Made by a program: the position numbers and the translations under genes | Notes under the pieces: generated by a model | Told to the model about the DNA's origin: nothing | The model's input: only the letters and a program-made list of their open reading frames with translations | Databases searched by the model: none | Source: a virus | Direction: 5' to 3' (one strand) | Virus record (IMG/VR): IMGVR_UViG_3300017725_000065 | Location: 1 to 24,824 of that record | Length of the DNA stretch: 24,824 bases | Shown: piece by piece, positions 1 to 9,876 of the stretch | Position numbering within the stretch: the stretch's first letter is position 1 | Layout: each line of letters opens with the position of its first letter

Positions 1-1548
1 CAACAGGATTTTAGCGTCTACTCCAGCACCTGACGTGTTTATGTTTAGCGTAGCGCCACTTGAGTTGCTAACAACAATTTGATCAGCCGTGATAGTGCCA
101 GTTACGTCAATACCTGTGGCGGTTGTTTCTATTTTTTTAGAGCCATCATGATAAAGCTCTACAGAACCATCAGTTGTTGCTTTTAATTTAAATTCAGTTG
201 ATGCTGAATTGGTTATTGCAACTTCAGCGTCACCACCGATAAATAAACTGCCAGCGCCAGTGTCACGAAAGAAAGTATTAGACCCGTCATGCGTGATTTG
301 AGCATCATCACCTGTTCCAAAAAATGCAGCAATGTTGTCAGCAAATCGTAAACTACCTGTTAAAGTATCTCCTGATTTAGATACCTTTTGAGATATAGTT
401 GATATGTTTGTTGCTACTGTGTTGACAGCAGATATGTTGGAAGAAACTGTGCCTATATCACTTGCATCGGCATTAACGGCATTAATAGCCGTTTGATCTG
501 AGGAAGTTGGCGTTGTACGTAGCCAGGTAGTGGTTCCTAGGTTGTACACCATAAGAACATTGTTGGTGGTATCAAAAAATAATGCACCGTCAATAAGTGC
601 ATCACCATCATTATCGACTGTAGGGTTGCCACCTGACGTTGATTTTGCACCTAAGTACCTATCATCAAAGCTATCAAGTGCGGTTTCAGCTGCTGTTTTT
701 GCAGTTTCACTTGCGGTTTTAGCAGTTTCACTAGCAGTCTTAGCTGTCTCACTAGCAGTCTTAGCTGTCTCCGATGCAGTTTGTGCAGTTTGTGCAGCTG
801 TAGCCGAATTTGCTGCAGCTGTAGCCGAGCTTGCTGCAGCTGTAGCCGAGCTTGCCGATGCTGTTTGCGCTGTGGTAGAAGATGCAGCATCGACTATTAA
901 ATCATATTTTGCACTATTAGCATTTGTTGTAAGGGGCTGAGAGCCGCTAGATGTATGCGCTGTATTTACCAAGAAGATATTATTAGTGCTTGTATCTTTT
1001 ACAATGTCACGCGGAACATATGCTGTACTAGCTGCCCAATTACCTTTAAATGTACCTAACTCTTGTGTTACAGATAAATCCCCAGATCCATCAAAAGCAA
1101 ACACTTTGTTAGCTCTATCTGTTGCAGATACTGTAAACTCAGAATTTGTTATTGTGTTTGTTCGAGAGCCTTTGATAGCTCGACTAAGTTCTTCCTCATG
1201 CTTTTGAGACATAAACGTAAGTTTATCTAGCGCCTCTTCTAAGCTTTCAGCCGGGAATGGATTGTTAGGAACCAGGTCTAATCCCTGGGTAAGAGGCTGT
1301 TCACGTATAATAACGACAGTAACACCACTAGCTGGAGCGGATCCAAAGACAACATTACCACCACTAGCCTCGCCTACTCCACTAACTGTGTAATGCGTTG
1401 TTATTGTCTGGGTTGTTTCCGTACCATCAGCCGCCCGTAGAATGACAGTCAGATCGTCTTGATCAAAGATCTTAAAGCTATATGCAAACGTGGTTAATGA
1501 ACCATTACCACTATAGCTGACTTTGTTTGTGCTGCTAGATACTGTCAT
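1..1548 (-). CDS. T7 gp17-type tail fibre protein, 3' end beyond window
   Basis: The minus strand is open from an ATG at 1548 to the window edge (516 codons, no stop), so this is an N-terminal fragment. Residues 1-140 (starting MTVSSSTNKVSYSG) resemble the T7 gp17 N-terminal domain that attaches fibres to the tail. About 175-228 is a GNW/TAY-type module. About 228-290 is an Ala/Thr-rich heptad region (repeats of SATAAAS and ETAKTAS), probably a trimeric coiled coil. A 'FDDRYLGAK' to 'DALIDGALFF' block and a 'SGDTLTGSL' block follow, both common in marine phage fibres. The receptor-binding tip lies outside the window. The start overlaps the stop of the 1087-aa gene by four bases (ATGA), which implies coupled translation. 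The family call is from remembered sequence patterns; the reading frame is certain. Confidence 0.9.
   Translation of the reverse strand, partial: MTVSSSTNKVSYSGNGSLTTFAYSFKIFDQDDLTVILRAADGTETTQTITTHYTVSGVGEASGGNVVFGSAPASGVTVVIIREQPLTQGLDLVPNNPFPAESLEEALDKLTFMSQKHEEELSRAIKGSRTNTITNSEFTVSATDRANKVFAFDGSGDLSVTQELGTFKGNWAASTAYVPRDIVKDTSTNNIFLVNTAHTSSGSQPLTTNANSAKYDLIVDAASSTTAQTASASSATAAASSATAAANSATAAQTAQTASETAKTASETAKTASETAKTASETAKTAAETALDSFDDRYLGAKSTSGGNPTVDNDGDALIDGALFFDTTNNVLMVYNLGTTTWLRTTPTSSDQTAINAVNADASDIGTVSSNISAVNTVATNISTISQKVSKSGDTLTGSLRFADNIAAFFGTGDDAQITHDGSNTFFRDTGAGSLFIGGDAEVAITNSASTEFKLKATTDGSVELYHDGSKKIETTATGIDVTGTITADQIVVSNSSGATLNINTSGAGVDAKILL
682..870 (-). repeat. 21-bp imperfect tandem repeats encoding fibre heptads
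   Basis: Within the tail-fibre gene, near-identical 21-bp units follow each other: three AGCTGTAGCCGA-type units at about 797-859 and several TTTCACTAGCAG-type units at about 682-775 (plus-strand reading). They encode seven-residue steps (SATAAAS, ETAKTAS), matching a coiled-coil shaft. The near identity suggests growth or loss of units by slippage or unequal recombination. Confidence 0.8.
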
Positions 1549-4500
1549 CGTCTACCTTCCTTCTTGAGGCGTTCCACTTGTTGGTATGCTTTTTTGAGAT
1601 CTTCATTCCCTGGCACTTCAATAAGCACCCGAAAACCTTGGTCTATAAATTGTTTGTTTATGTTGCGTAGCAGCGCTAATCTGTCTTTGTCTTTCAAACC
1701 TTTATAAGTTCTGCTTTGCGTAACTGCTGATAACGTCTGACGAAATGTCAGAGTTCCAAAACCACTGCGTCTTACTTTAATTTCGTTTTTAGCCAAGCGA
1801 ATGAGATCTGATTGTGTGCCATAACTTAGTGTAATATTGTTGTATTTTTCTGGGTTTGTTAAAGGCCACTTATTGGTCATGTCATGTAACCGAATAAGTT
1901 CTTTTTCATAGTTTTCTAATGCATCACCGTCTTTAATCCGTATGCCTGTAAGCGCACCAAAAATAGCAGCGCCAGGTTTGTTGGCAAAACTTACATCTTC
2001 CTCGCCTTGCACCTCACCAAATGTGTCATACCGTACAGCGTTATAATCGCGTTCATCTCTGACAAAACTGTCTTTAGCTTGAAATGAATTCATTTTGTCA
2101 AAAAACGCTTTTACGCCCCACCCTTTTTTAGGTGTGCCAACCAGATCATAATTTGGTGACCCATCAGTTTTTGCGTATTTAAAAACCTTGTTGCCATTAA
2201 CAACATCAAATTGCTGAATCTCTTCTAACGTATAATATTCAAAATCTTCTCTTGGGCTTACTGGTGTGGGATCCGCAAGCCGCTGAAACATTCGCTGCAA
2301 AGAAGACAACGGATTAGGCAATCCAACAGGTGTTGCGCTCTCAGCATAAGATCGAGCAAGTTTAGCCGGATCAAAACCATTTAAAAATGATGTTACATCT
2401 GCAATTCCTTGCAACATTGGCGCTTCTTTATAGTACTCACCAATTGCAAGAGCTGCTGCATGTATATAACTTTTTTGCAGCTCCGGATCTCTTGTTTTGT
2501 TTGCACGTTGTACTGTGTCTGCAATAATAGCTAACAAGCCACCTACTGGTTCGTATCCAGAAAAACTTACATATCGTAGTGGGCCATTGGGTCTACCGAA
2601 AACGTCATACAAATCGTCAACACCTTCGGGCCAACCCTCGCCTTTTAAAACAAAGCTGTAAGGTTGCCAGCCAGGTGGTAAGGCTTCGCGCTGTGCATTT
2701 GTTTCTGGCATACCACCAGTTAGCTTGCCATCCATAGCATATTGACCAACTTGCCATGTTGTAGCCGCACCCATTGTAAATCTACCAAAAGCAAGTTGTT
2801 GTTTACGTGGGCCGTTACGACCTAACAAATCGAACGCTGCTTTTGATACTGGCAACGGCACATACTCTAGAGTTCGTAAAAGTGCATTTGTTGGAGCTGT
2901 AACAAACGGAACGATAAAACGTCCTACTAGCGTTCTTTGAAAAGCAGACATAGCCTTTCCAAAAGCGCCTAGATCACTTTGCAAGGTATCAAACTTTGCT
3001 TTTACATCAAGGTCATCAGCAACAGCACGAGGGTCTAGCATCAGCATACCAGCTTCATCCATTGCTTCTTCTTTTGTCATTCCTTGGCGTAGAGAATGTT
3101 GGTATCTTTTATTAAGTGCTGTGTAAAACTCACCACGCTGAGAAATTGTTTTAGTAAATTCATCGCCAGCAAGCAGCAAACGAAAGGGTATACGCATACC
3201 TTTTGACAAAGTATCTAACGATTTACCAAACATCGTGTCACTGTTTTTAAAAGATGGTTGGTATTGATCAATATCTAACTTGCTTGCACCAGCTGGTTGT
3301 TCTGTACGCCAGGCTATTGAAGCAGCTTTCATTGCATCGCCCCAAGCATCACTCCAGCCTTTTACACGGAGCATAGCATCTTCTATGTAAATTTGATCTT
3401 CCGCTATTGGATAGGCCATTCCTAGCTGCTTACGTCCAGCTCTAACGACTTCACCAAACATGCCAGCAAAGATTTCTGTTGGCAGCTGAAACAACATAAA
3501 TGTAGCGTTTGAAAATATGTTTTTAAATTGTGTAGATGGCGCTGATAACAACCCAGCTAAAAATGCCTCATGCACCATTTGTTTTGTTTTTGCGTAGTAT
3601 CCAACTTGCGAAAATTCATTAACACCTTTCATGCCATTTTCTGCACCAACGCGTAACAATCGATCTGCCATTGCTTCTGTTACGTCATCTTGACCGCTTT
3701 CTTTTAATAAACGGTTAGCCTCTGCACTAAACTGATCTGCGTTTAGCTCACCACTTACTTCGATTTTGAAAGACTGAAGCGCTCTTGCAGCTTCTGTTTG
3801 AGCACCTTTAAGCTGCAACTGTATGCCACTGTGAATTGCTAACTGCCTACGAAACTTTAGACGTACATCTGCACCAGCTCCGTTTTTTATTTGTTTTGCA
3901 AGATCTTCTAATTTTACAGCACTTCTTACGAGCAACTCTCTACCAGCAACAAATTCATCTGCTGTAAGTCCACCCTCGCCAATACGCCTAGACAATAGCC
4001 TATCCGTAAAACCGATTTCATCTTGCAATAAATCAAAAGCATCTTGTTTTGTTTTATTGTTTGATATGTACCCTCGTTTGCGAACTTTAGTTTCATCAGC
4101 GTAGACTTCACCAACAGCCGTAATCATGGCTTTTACGTCATCTTCTGTATCAACATAATCAAAATTAAAATCACCACCATCTTGAAGCGATTTTATGTTT
4201 TGTTCTTTTTGTGATGTTCGTAGCAAAATTTCATCTGCTACCGTTTCATCTATAACTCCAGCTTCTGCGCTAAACCCACGCTTGTCAGCTTGTAACGCTT
4301 TCTGTGCTTGCTTATTTATATCGATTGCTAAATCTTCAGCTGATTGCGATTGCTCACTTAGTGCGCTTTGTGCGTCCTTTAAAACATCTGTAGGTGGTTC
4401 TTCGCCAATTCCAAAAGACTGCATGTTACGGTCTTTAAATTTCTCAACACCCTCTGCACTAAGTATTTTTGGTGCGAGCTCTCGCTTTGTCGCTGCTTCA

Positions 4501-4808
4501 GAATACATACCAGGTTGATTGATTAAACCTCGCTCTTGACCTGTTGGCACTCGCGGAGCTACACCCACCGGACTTTGCTTTGTGCCAAGACCAGTTTGAT
4601 CTGTCGCTGCACTAGGCTTAGAAACGCTACTATCTACGCTATCTATAATTTTAACTACTGGTGCAAACAGTTCTAATATATTGCTACCAATGCCAGCAAC
4701 TTGCACACCTTGCGCTGGATCTGTTGCAAACTCTGTAGGCGAGCCAGCAGCATTGATCTGTGCACGTTGTGTTTGCTCTTCAGCTAAGTCTTGTGGATTT
4801 ACTGCCAT
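1545..4808 (-). CDS. Large virion (ejection-type) protein, 1087 aa
   Basis: This very long protein lies just before the tail fibre, the place where T7 encodes its largest internal core protein (gp16). About residues 415-460 hold 'GLLSAPSTQFKNIFSN' followed by a hydrophobic stretch, a motif I associate with large phage polyvalent or ejected proteins. About 610-660 (LVGRFIVPFVTAPTN) and about 750 (PVGGLLAIIA) are also hydrophobic or amphipathic and could insert in a membrane during DNA delivery. I see no lysozyme or transglycosylase signature. GAGG at 4813-4816 is its ribosome-binding site. An intrinsic terminator lies only 13 nt upstream of the start, so expression depends on readthrough. The stop overlaps the fibre start (ATGA). 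Virion location is inferred from context and size; no enzymatic role can be given. Confidence 0.75.
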   Translation of the reverse strand: MAVNPQDLAEEQTQRAQINAAGSPTEFATDPAQGVQVAGIGSNILELFAPVVKIIDSVDSSVSKPSAATDQTGLGTKQSPVGVAPRVPTGQERGLINQPGMYSEAATKRELAPKILSAEGVEKFKDRNMQSFGIGEEPPTDVLKDAQSALSEQSQSAEDLAIDINKQAQKALQADKRGFSAEAGVIDETVADEILLRTSQKEQNIKSLQDGGDFNFDYVDTEDDVKAMITAVGEVYADETKVRKRGYISNNKTKQDAFDLLQDEIGFTDRLLSRRIGEGGLTADEFVAGRELLVRSAVKLEDLAKQIKNGAGADVRLKFRRQLAIHSGIQLQLKGAQTEAARALQSFKIEVSGELNADQFSAEANRLLKESGQDDVTEAMADRLLRVGAENGMKGVNEFSQVGYYAKTKQMVHEAFLAGLLSAPSTQFKNIFSNATFMLFQLPTEIFAGMFGEVVRAGRKQLGMAYPIAEDQIYIEDAMLRVKGWSDAWGDAMKAASIAWRTEQPAGASKLDIDQYQPSFKNSDTMFGKSLDTLSKGMRIPFRLLLAGDEFTKTISQRGEFYTALNKRYQHSLRQGMTKEEAMDEAGMLMLDPRAVADDLDVKAKFDTLQSDLGAFGKAMSAFQRTLVGRFIVPFVTAPTNALLRTLEYVPLPVSKAAFDLLGRNGPRKQQLAFGRFTMGAATTWQVGQYAMDGKLTGGMPETNAQREALPPGWQPYSFVLKGEGWPEGVDDLYDVFGRPNGPLRYVSFSGYEPVGGLLAIIADTVQRANKTRDPELQKSYIHAAALAIGEYYKEAPMLQGIADVTSFLNGFDPAKLARSYAESATPVGLPNPLSSLQRMFQRLADPTPVSPREDFEYYTLEEIQQFDVVNGNKVFKYAKTDGSPNYDLVGTPKKGWGVKAFFDKMNSFQAKDSFVRDERDYNAVRYDTFGEVQGEEDVSFANKPGAAIFGALTGIRIKDGDALENYEKELIRLHDMTNKWPLTNPEKYNNITLSYGTQSDLIRLAKNEIKVRRSGFGTLTFRQTLSAVTQSRTYKGLKDKDRLALLRNINKQFIDQGFRVLIEVPGNEDLKKAYQQVERLKKEGRR

Positions 4809-4820
4809 GATGCCTCACGC

Positions 4821-4842
4821 AAAAAAGGCCGCATAAGCGACC
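4821..4842 (-). terminator. Intrinsic terminator upstream of the 1087-aa gene
   Basis: The minus-strand RNA reads GGUCGC-UUAU-GCGGCC followed by six U. This is a six-pair stem (one G-U) with a four-base loop and a U run at 4821-4826. It lies between the 57-aa gene and the 1087-aa gene, inside an otherwise co-directional operon, so it probably reduces readthrough into the last virion genes. Confidence 0.65.
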
Positions 4843-4870
4843 TATAAGTAGTTTAAAATTTTAAGTGTGT

Positions 4871-5044
4871 TTACTGTTCTTTTGTATCAGCCTGACGTTT
4901 CATCATACCGACAACATATTTTTGTTGTACGGTTTCACCAGACTTGTTTGCTGCAATCTGATCGCGCAGAAACTGCAACTCTGGTGCGCCTTTGCCGTAT
5001 CTTTTTTCAGCTCTAATCAGCTGTCGTTCCAAGGATTGCGTCAT
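4871..5044 (-). CDS. Small charged protein of 57 aa, unknown function
   Basis: This is a short helical, strongly charged protein (MTQSLERQLIRAEKRYGKGA at its start) resembling small proteins between core genes of other marine podoviruses. I recognise no domain. The ATG at 5044 is chosen because AGGGAG at 5053-5058 lies 8 nt upstream. The GTG at 5053 and ATG at 5050 are too close to that site. The gene overlaps the end of the 1030-aa gene by 32 nt and is followed by an intrinsic terminator. It may be a minor virion or assembly protein, but this is a guess from position only. Confidence 0.65.
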   Translation of the reverse strand: MTQSLERQLIRAEKRYGKGAPELQFLRDQIAANKSGETVQQKYVVGMMKRQADTKEQ

Positions 5045-8000
5045 AGCCATCACTCCCTATAACGTTAGTTTCATTGTGCGTAATAATAGCAGTACTTATA
5101 TCGGTGTTTTGACGGTTCATGTCAATAATTATGTCGTGATAAATATCTTCAATCTCATCTAACTTAGCTGCTTTGTCAGCTGCTGACATTGCATTCCAGG
5201 CATCTGCGCCCATGTCGAACTCTGGTATATATTGAAACCTTATACCAGTTAACCCAGCTATAGCCTCTTCGTTCATACCAGCTTGCCTACTAGGCTGATC
5301 TGCTACTCTTGCATCTGTGATAAATGTAAATCCATCAACATTGTACTTAGTCAGCTCATCCGACAAATCTCTTGCATAGTCTGCATCTTGTCTATTTTTA
5401 AAATATATTTCTACACCAGGGCGGCTATTATCTGTTCGCTCCGGTACGATCTTAGAAATAAATGCTGCATCCTGATCAGCGTCTTTTGCTACCTCAACCA
5501 TACGCTTTGTCACTGCGCTAGGGTCAAAGTTTTCGCGTACCACAAACTCAGCATTAAAGGCACGTTCATCCGACTGCATAAACCGTCCGTATGTATTATT
5601 AACCTGATACATCACAACGCTTTGATCTTGTTTTGCTGGCTCTCCTAAACGTGCTGCTACGTTAGCCTGATCAACATTTGTCGGTCTTGCACCAGGACGC
5701 TCAACACTAATACCTAGAACGTATCTTGCTACTGGTGCAGCCGCTGCGTTTACTTCTTCTTGCGCTGCAAGTTTTGCCGCTGTGTCAGCTTCTTGAGCTT
5801 GTTTTACTCTAGCAGCGTATTGCTCATCAGTTTCTTTTTTAAGTTTATTAGGTGCTTTGAATTTTTTATTTAATATTTTGCGGTTACTTTTAATTTTACC
5901 TTGGTCAGCCGCACCAGCTAATGACGCTTCAAAATCCAAGGATCCACCTTCACCAGCTTTCGATGTCCAACCTTTTTTTGTCCATATTTCTTTTTCTAAA
6001 AACCACAACACAGCTTGCAAATCATCTGCACCCATTTCGCCAATATTAGGCGCTACGTTTTTAATAAAACCTTTTTTATTAATTTCATCTACCGCATCTT
6101 TAATTACACGTTGTCCGAAACCAAATTCAGCACCTACTTTAGGATCTGCTAATGTACTGCCCACCATGTGTTTACCGCTTACGCCTTTTTCTACTGGTGG
6201 CGGCAATCGTTTTTGCCCAGACATTCTGCGTAGAAAACGCGCTGCCCATACATCAACAGTTGCTGCGTTTGTGTAACCAATAAGGTTACCAGTAAAGTTT
6301 GGCGTTTTTGGTGACCCTTTTGCAGATCTAAATAAATCTAAAAGCGCTCGCGTAGAGGCTGGGCTGTTTGCATTAAACAAAGATCCACTTGCTTTTGTTA
6401 TTAGTTTAAATGGACTGTCAGGATCTTTATGCATTTGCCCTAGCGTAATCGGGTTTGTATCACCCTTCGCCAACATCTCTTCGTACATGCGTATTTCGTT
6501 GTCAAACTCGCCACGAGAAAACCTACGCATAATCTCAACAGCATTATCAAAGTTTTGGGTTACGCCTGTTTGAGCTGATGTTGTTCCCAGCAAATCAGCA
6601 AACAAATCCCCTAGTCCACCAAACTCCTGACGCATACGAGCTCGCATAGCTCGATACCAGTTAGCCTGTTCTATTATTGCTTTAGCGCTTGGATCGCCTT
6701 GTGCCGCTCTATTAGCAAGGTTTTTAATCTCATTAACGGTTTTACGCTTTATCGTATTTTGCCATTTAATGGGATCTACATTTTCTGGCGGTATATGAAA
6801 GTTATACGGAACTTCTTTGTAAGTAACTTCTACTTTATCTTTTTTCTGTTTTACGTTAGCTACTTCCATGCCTTCTTGGAGCCAACCCTGGTCAGCTGGA
6901 TAATTATTTTTTTGTGATGCTACTTGTGATTGCACTGCTGTAGAAGCTTCGTCACCAGGAAATGCCGTATTGATAATGTTTTTTTCGGGTTCGCGTAAAA
7001 GCTTACCAATCATGCTAATCATTTGATCCGCAGCTGGCGTTATGGGATTGCTGTAAAGTGTGTTTGCTCCATCTGCTATTCTTAGATCAGCAGCTTGCCC
7101 AGCATCAGCTAAACCAACACGCGCTTTTGATATAATTGCTTTAAGAGGTTTACTTATTAACTTACCAACACCAGTGGCTTCTGCTAATCCGGCAAGAACC
7201 AACATAGCGCCAAGACCTCGATCAACACCGCCACTGGTGCGACCTTGTTTAAATAACCTTGCACCCTCTTGGATATCCATAATACCAGCGGTTACAAAAT
7301 CACCAACACCGATACCTAGCGAGTTTGAGCTGCCAAAAAACATGTCTGACAAAACGCTTGTTTCGTTTTTAAGCCGTGGCCTGACTGCTTCTAACTGCCT
7401 TTGTATATTATCTTCTGTTAAACCTTGAGCTCGCAGATCGTCTACAAAACTTTGTTCTGCCATTCCTAATAGGTACTGACTTAATTGCAGTTTACCAGTT
7501 TCTCGCAAGGTGGGATCGTACTCGCCAATGACGGATCCACCGTTACGAATTGTTTCTTCAACTTCTGCAGCAGATAACGGCTCTGTGCGTGTCACTTCAT
7601 TAGGCATGTTGTCTTGCGCTTGATTGCCAAAGACTGCGTTTGTTACTTCTGGAGAATATCCAGCCGCTAACAAATCTTGCGCTGTAGGATTGCCGAGAGA
7701 AGTAGCGTAAGCTCTTGCGTCCTCAATGCGTGTTTGCTCTGAAACAACCGGAGCTGCTTCTGCTTGTCCTAGCTCGCCCATTGAGGGGCTTGTGCTCATT
7801 ACCTCTGGCTGTGGCTCTGGATCGGGATAATACCGCTGATACTCTGGCGTTTCTCTGCCATACTCCATGCCGTTGAGAAGAATAGACCCTGGCCTGGTAG
7901 CTTCTACATCTAGACTTTCTTCACCTATTTTGACGTACCCACCACTGCCCATTCGCGTTAGAATATCATGCGTACCAGTTTCTGGATTAAATACGCTTTT

Positions 8001-8105
8001 TTTACCTTTTGTTGTTTGTGGATTAATGCCAGATTTAATAACGTTTTCTGCTTCAATGTACTTTTCAACTTCATAATCAGTCAGATTATTTAATAGATCA
8101 CTCAT
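5013..8105 (-). CDS. Large internal/ejected virion protein, 1030 aa
   Basis: This second giant protein of the core region follows the gp14-like and 587-aa genes, in the order of T7 internal virion proteins. The N-terminal 200 residues are low in predicted structure and Pro-rich (YYPDPEPQPEV at about 90-100). About residues 500-520 contain 'LLGTTSAQTGVTQNF' and about 690-715 contain 'DDLQAVLWFLEKEIWTKKGW', which resemble a domain of unknown function found in large phage virion proteins (memory-based, unchecked). The middle is Lys- and Ala-rich and the C-terminus is acidic. No peptidoglycan hydrolase motif was seen. Its start shares one base with the stop of the 587-aa gene (TAATG), so the two are translationally coupled. 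The role in DNA ejection is inferred from position. Confidence 0.75.
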   Translation of the reverse strand: MSDLLNNLTDYEVEKYIEAENVIKSGINPQTTKGKKSVFNPETGTHDILTRMGSGGYVKIGEESLDVEATRPGSILLNGMEYGRETPEYQRYYPDPEPQPEVMSTSPSMGELGQAEAAPVVSEQTRIEDARAYATSLGNPTAQDLLAAGYSPEVTNAVFGNQAQDNMPNEVTRTEPLSAAEVEETIRNGGSVIGEYDPTLRETGKLQLSQYLLGMAEQSFVDDLRAQGLTEDNIQRQLEAVRPRLKNETSVLSDMFFGSSNSLGIGVGDFVTAGIMDIQEGARLFKQGRTSGGVDRGLGAMLVLAGLAEATGVGKLISKPLKAIISKARVGLADAGQAADLRIADGANTLYSNPITPAADQMISMIGKLLREPEKNIINTAFPGDEASTAVQSQVASQKNNYPADQGWLQEGMEVANVKQKKDKVEVTYKEVPYNFHIPPENVDPIKWQNTIKRKTVNEIKNLANRAAQGDPSAKAIIEQANWYRAMRARMRQEFGGLGDLFADLLGTTSAQTGVTQNFDNAVEIMRRFSRGEFDNEIRMYEEMLAKGDTNPITLGQMHKDPDSPFKLITKASGSLFNANSPASTRALLDLFRSAKGSPKTPNFTGNLIGYTNAATVDVWAARFLRRMSGQKRLPPPVEKGVSGKHMVGSTLADPKVGAEFGFGQRVIKDAVDEINKKGFIKNVAPNIGEMGADDLQAVLWFLEKEIWTKKGWTSKAGEGGSLDFEASLAGAADQGKIKSNRKILNKKFKAPNKLKKETDEQYAARVKQAQEADTAAKLAAQEEVNAAAAPVARYVLGISVERPGARPTNVDQANVAARLGEPAKQDQSVVMYQVNNTYGRFMQSDERAFNAEFVVRENFDPSAVTKRMVEVAKDADQDAAFISKIVPERTDNSRPGVEIYFKNRQDADYARDLSDELTKYNVDGFTFITDARVADQPSRQAGMNEEAIAGLTGIRFQYIPEFDMGADAWNAMSAADKAAKLDEIEDIYHDIIIDMNRQNTDISTAIITHNETNVIGSDGYDAILGTTAD

Positions 8106-9868
8106 TAAAATAATCCTCTATTTGAAAAAGCAGAAATTATTCTTTGCCTAAAAATACCTAACTCATTACGTAGCTGCTCTTGACCAGCTGCATCTAAGTT
8201 ATTGTAGTGTTCTTGTACGCTTCCAAGTGGATCTGTCTTATCTATTACAAAACCGTTGCGGATATTATTTGCTGCGAAATTATCAATAAAATTATTATAT
8301 TCAACACGCAGTGTTTCTGTATAAACCACCATAAATTCATTAAGTGTTTTTTGTGCAAACTCGCGCAGCTCTGAACGTGTCATAGGATTTCCCTCTGACT
8401 GTCTTTTGTTGCTTTCTAATAACAATTCTGCTGCTGCTGACTCGTAGGCTGTTTTGGACGCTTGTGCTAAATTATCGTCTTTTCCAATCGCTTGTAATTC
8501 ATTATATCGGAAGCTTAATTTTAAAATTTGTTTAGCTTCGCCTAACGCTTCATCGCTTTCAGATTGTATCATTCTTAAAATATTGTTGTGTTGCTCAGAT
8601 GTTATAAGTGGTCGGCTATTTGTAAGTTCTTCAATTTTTAATTCACCACGTTCAGCTAATCCAAATAACCTACTATTTTCCGCTTGGTTTGCTTTGCCTG
8701 GTGCTGCAAAGATTACGTTTGTACTAACATCAAGTTCTGTAGCCAGCTGATCTTGTTGCGTTTTATCAAGCCAGAACTGACCTTTTGCACCAAGAACATC
8801 ATTTAAAAAATGTTTTGCTTCTAACCCAACTGCACCATTTGGAAATTTTGTTTTAAACGCATTTAAGTCTAGAGGGTTAAGCAGCTGTTCCATAGTTTCA
8901 ACAGAAACATTATCACCATTGTGAACACCCAAAGCAAAATTATATGCCTTAGTGTTTTTTCTATTTTGTGTTTCTAGGATTTCGTCTTCTATTTTTTCTT
9001 GAAAATTATAAAACTTTGTTGCGTTATCTAATGTGCCTAGCAATATGTCTTGTGCATCAGCTGGAGATATTTGCTTTAGAACATTAATAACATGTTGTGG
9101 TATATCATCGCTAATTATTGCTTCATCAATTTTACCAGCTGCCTCTAGCTGTATTTGCTCAAAAGCCTCTGTAAGATCCATTGCTTTGCTTAGATCACGC
9201 CCAGCATAGGCTGGCATAAGATTTGTCGCTATTCTTTTTAAAACGTTATTAGGCAGCTCTGACATTACATCTTTTTCAAAACCACCTAGTTCAACTGCCT
9301 TACTTGTTTTCTCTTTTTCATGAGCAAAATCTATATCAAAAGTAGTCGTGTTAACGTTTGGATCTGAATACTTAATAATAAAATCTTCCCAGCCCTCATT
9401 AACAGAAGCAACGTGCATCTTTTCTATTTTGGTATCGATCTGTCCTTTTAACTGAAACCGTAAAGGCAACTCAGCTTGTGCAAAGGCTGTATCAAATGCA
9501 GCCAGCGCATATCGATCCGTACCAATCTTTGACCGGAGTTTATTCTTTATATCTTTTGTTTCTTTATCCCATCGGCCCGTTCCATCTGGCTCAAAAATAT
9601 CATAGGGCTGATTATCATTCAGAAACGCATCTGATAGCTGCATCATGGCTTCTTTAGCGCCAAGAATAGCTTCGTTCTTACGTGCCTCTACTTTGATCTT
9701 GCGTTGCGTTGCCGCATAGCTTGCCGCTTGAGAAAACAACTCCGCTTGCATGTTTCCCTTGGCAAGAGCTTGTTGAACAAACGGATTAGGGTTTTTACGT
9801 GCAGTAAAGCTTTGTCCAGGCGCTTGCGTTGTAATCTGTGCCTGACCTCGATACGTAGGTATTCTCAT
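8105..9868 (-). CDS. Probable internal virion protein (gp15-like position), 587 aa
   Basis: This is a long, mostly helical soluble protein with no signal peptide or membrane segment, located directly after the gp14-like gene as T7 gp15 is. The N-terminus (MRIPTYRGQAQITTQAPG) is typical of the class: a short extended leader, then an Ala/Gln-rich helix (FVQQALAKGNMQAELFSQAA). The rest is rich in charged helical segments. The family is too divergent for direct recognition. The ribosome-binding site is TAGGAT, five bases before the ATG, overlapping the stop of the previous gene. It probably forms part of the ejectosome with its neighbours. Confidence 0.7.
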   Translation of the reverse strand: MRIPTYRGQAQITTQAPGQSFTARKNPNPFVQQALAKGNMQAELFSQAASYAATQRKIKVEARKNEAILGAKEAMMQLSDAFLNDNQPYDIFEPDGTGRWDKETKDIKNKLRSKIGTDRYALAAFDTAFAQAELPLRFQLKGQIDTKIEKMHVASVNEGWEDFIIKYSDPNVNTTTFDIDFAHEKEKTSKAVELGGFEKDVMSELPNNVLKRIATNLMPAYAGRDLSKAMDLTEAFEQIQLEAAGKIDEAIISDDIPQHVINVLKQISPADAQDILLGTLDNATKFYNFQEKIEDEILETQNRKNTKAYNFALGVHNGDNVSVETMEQLLNPLDLNAFKTKFPNGAVGLEAKHFLNDVLGAKGQFWLDKTQQDQLATELDVSTNVIFAAPGKANQAENSRLFGLAERGELKIEELTNSRPLITSEQHNNILRMIQSESDEALGEAKQILKLSFRYNELQAIGKDDNLAQASKTAYESAAAELLLESNKRQSEGNPMTRSELREFAQKTLNEFMVVYTETLRVEYNNFIDNFAANNIRNGFVIDKTDPLGSVQEHYNNLDAAGQEQLRNELGIFRQRIISAFSNRGLF

Positions 9869-9876
9869 TTTTTATC

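Noticed and set aside
530-940. Plus-strand 136-aa ORF with AVSLAVLAVS-type repeats, and a minus-strand 79-aa ORF at 651-890
   Set aside because: Both are out-of-frame readings of the 21-bp repeats in the tail-fibre gene, which is open through the whole region on the minus strand.
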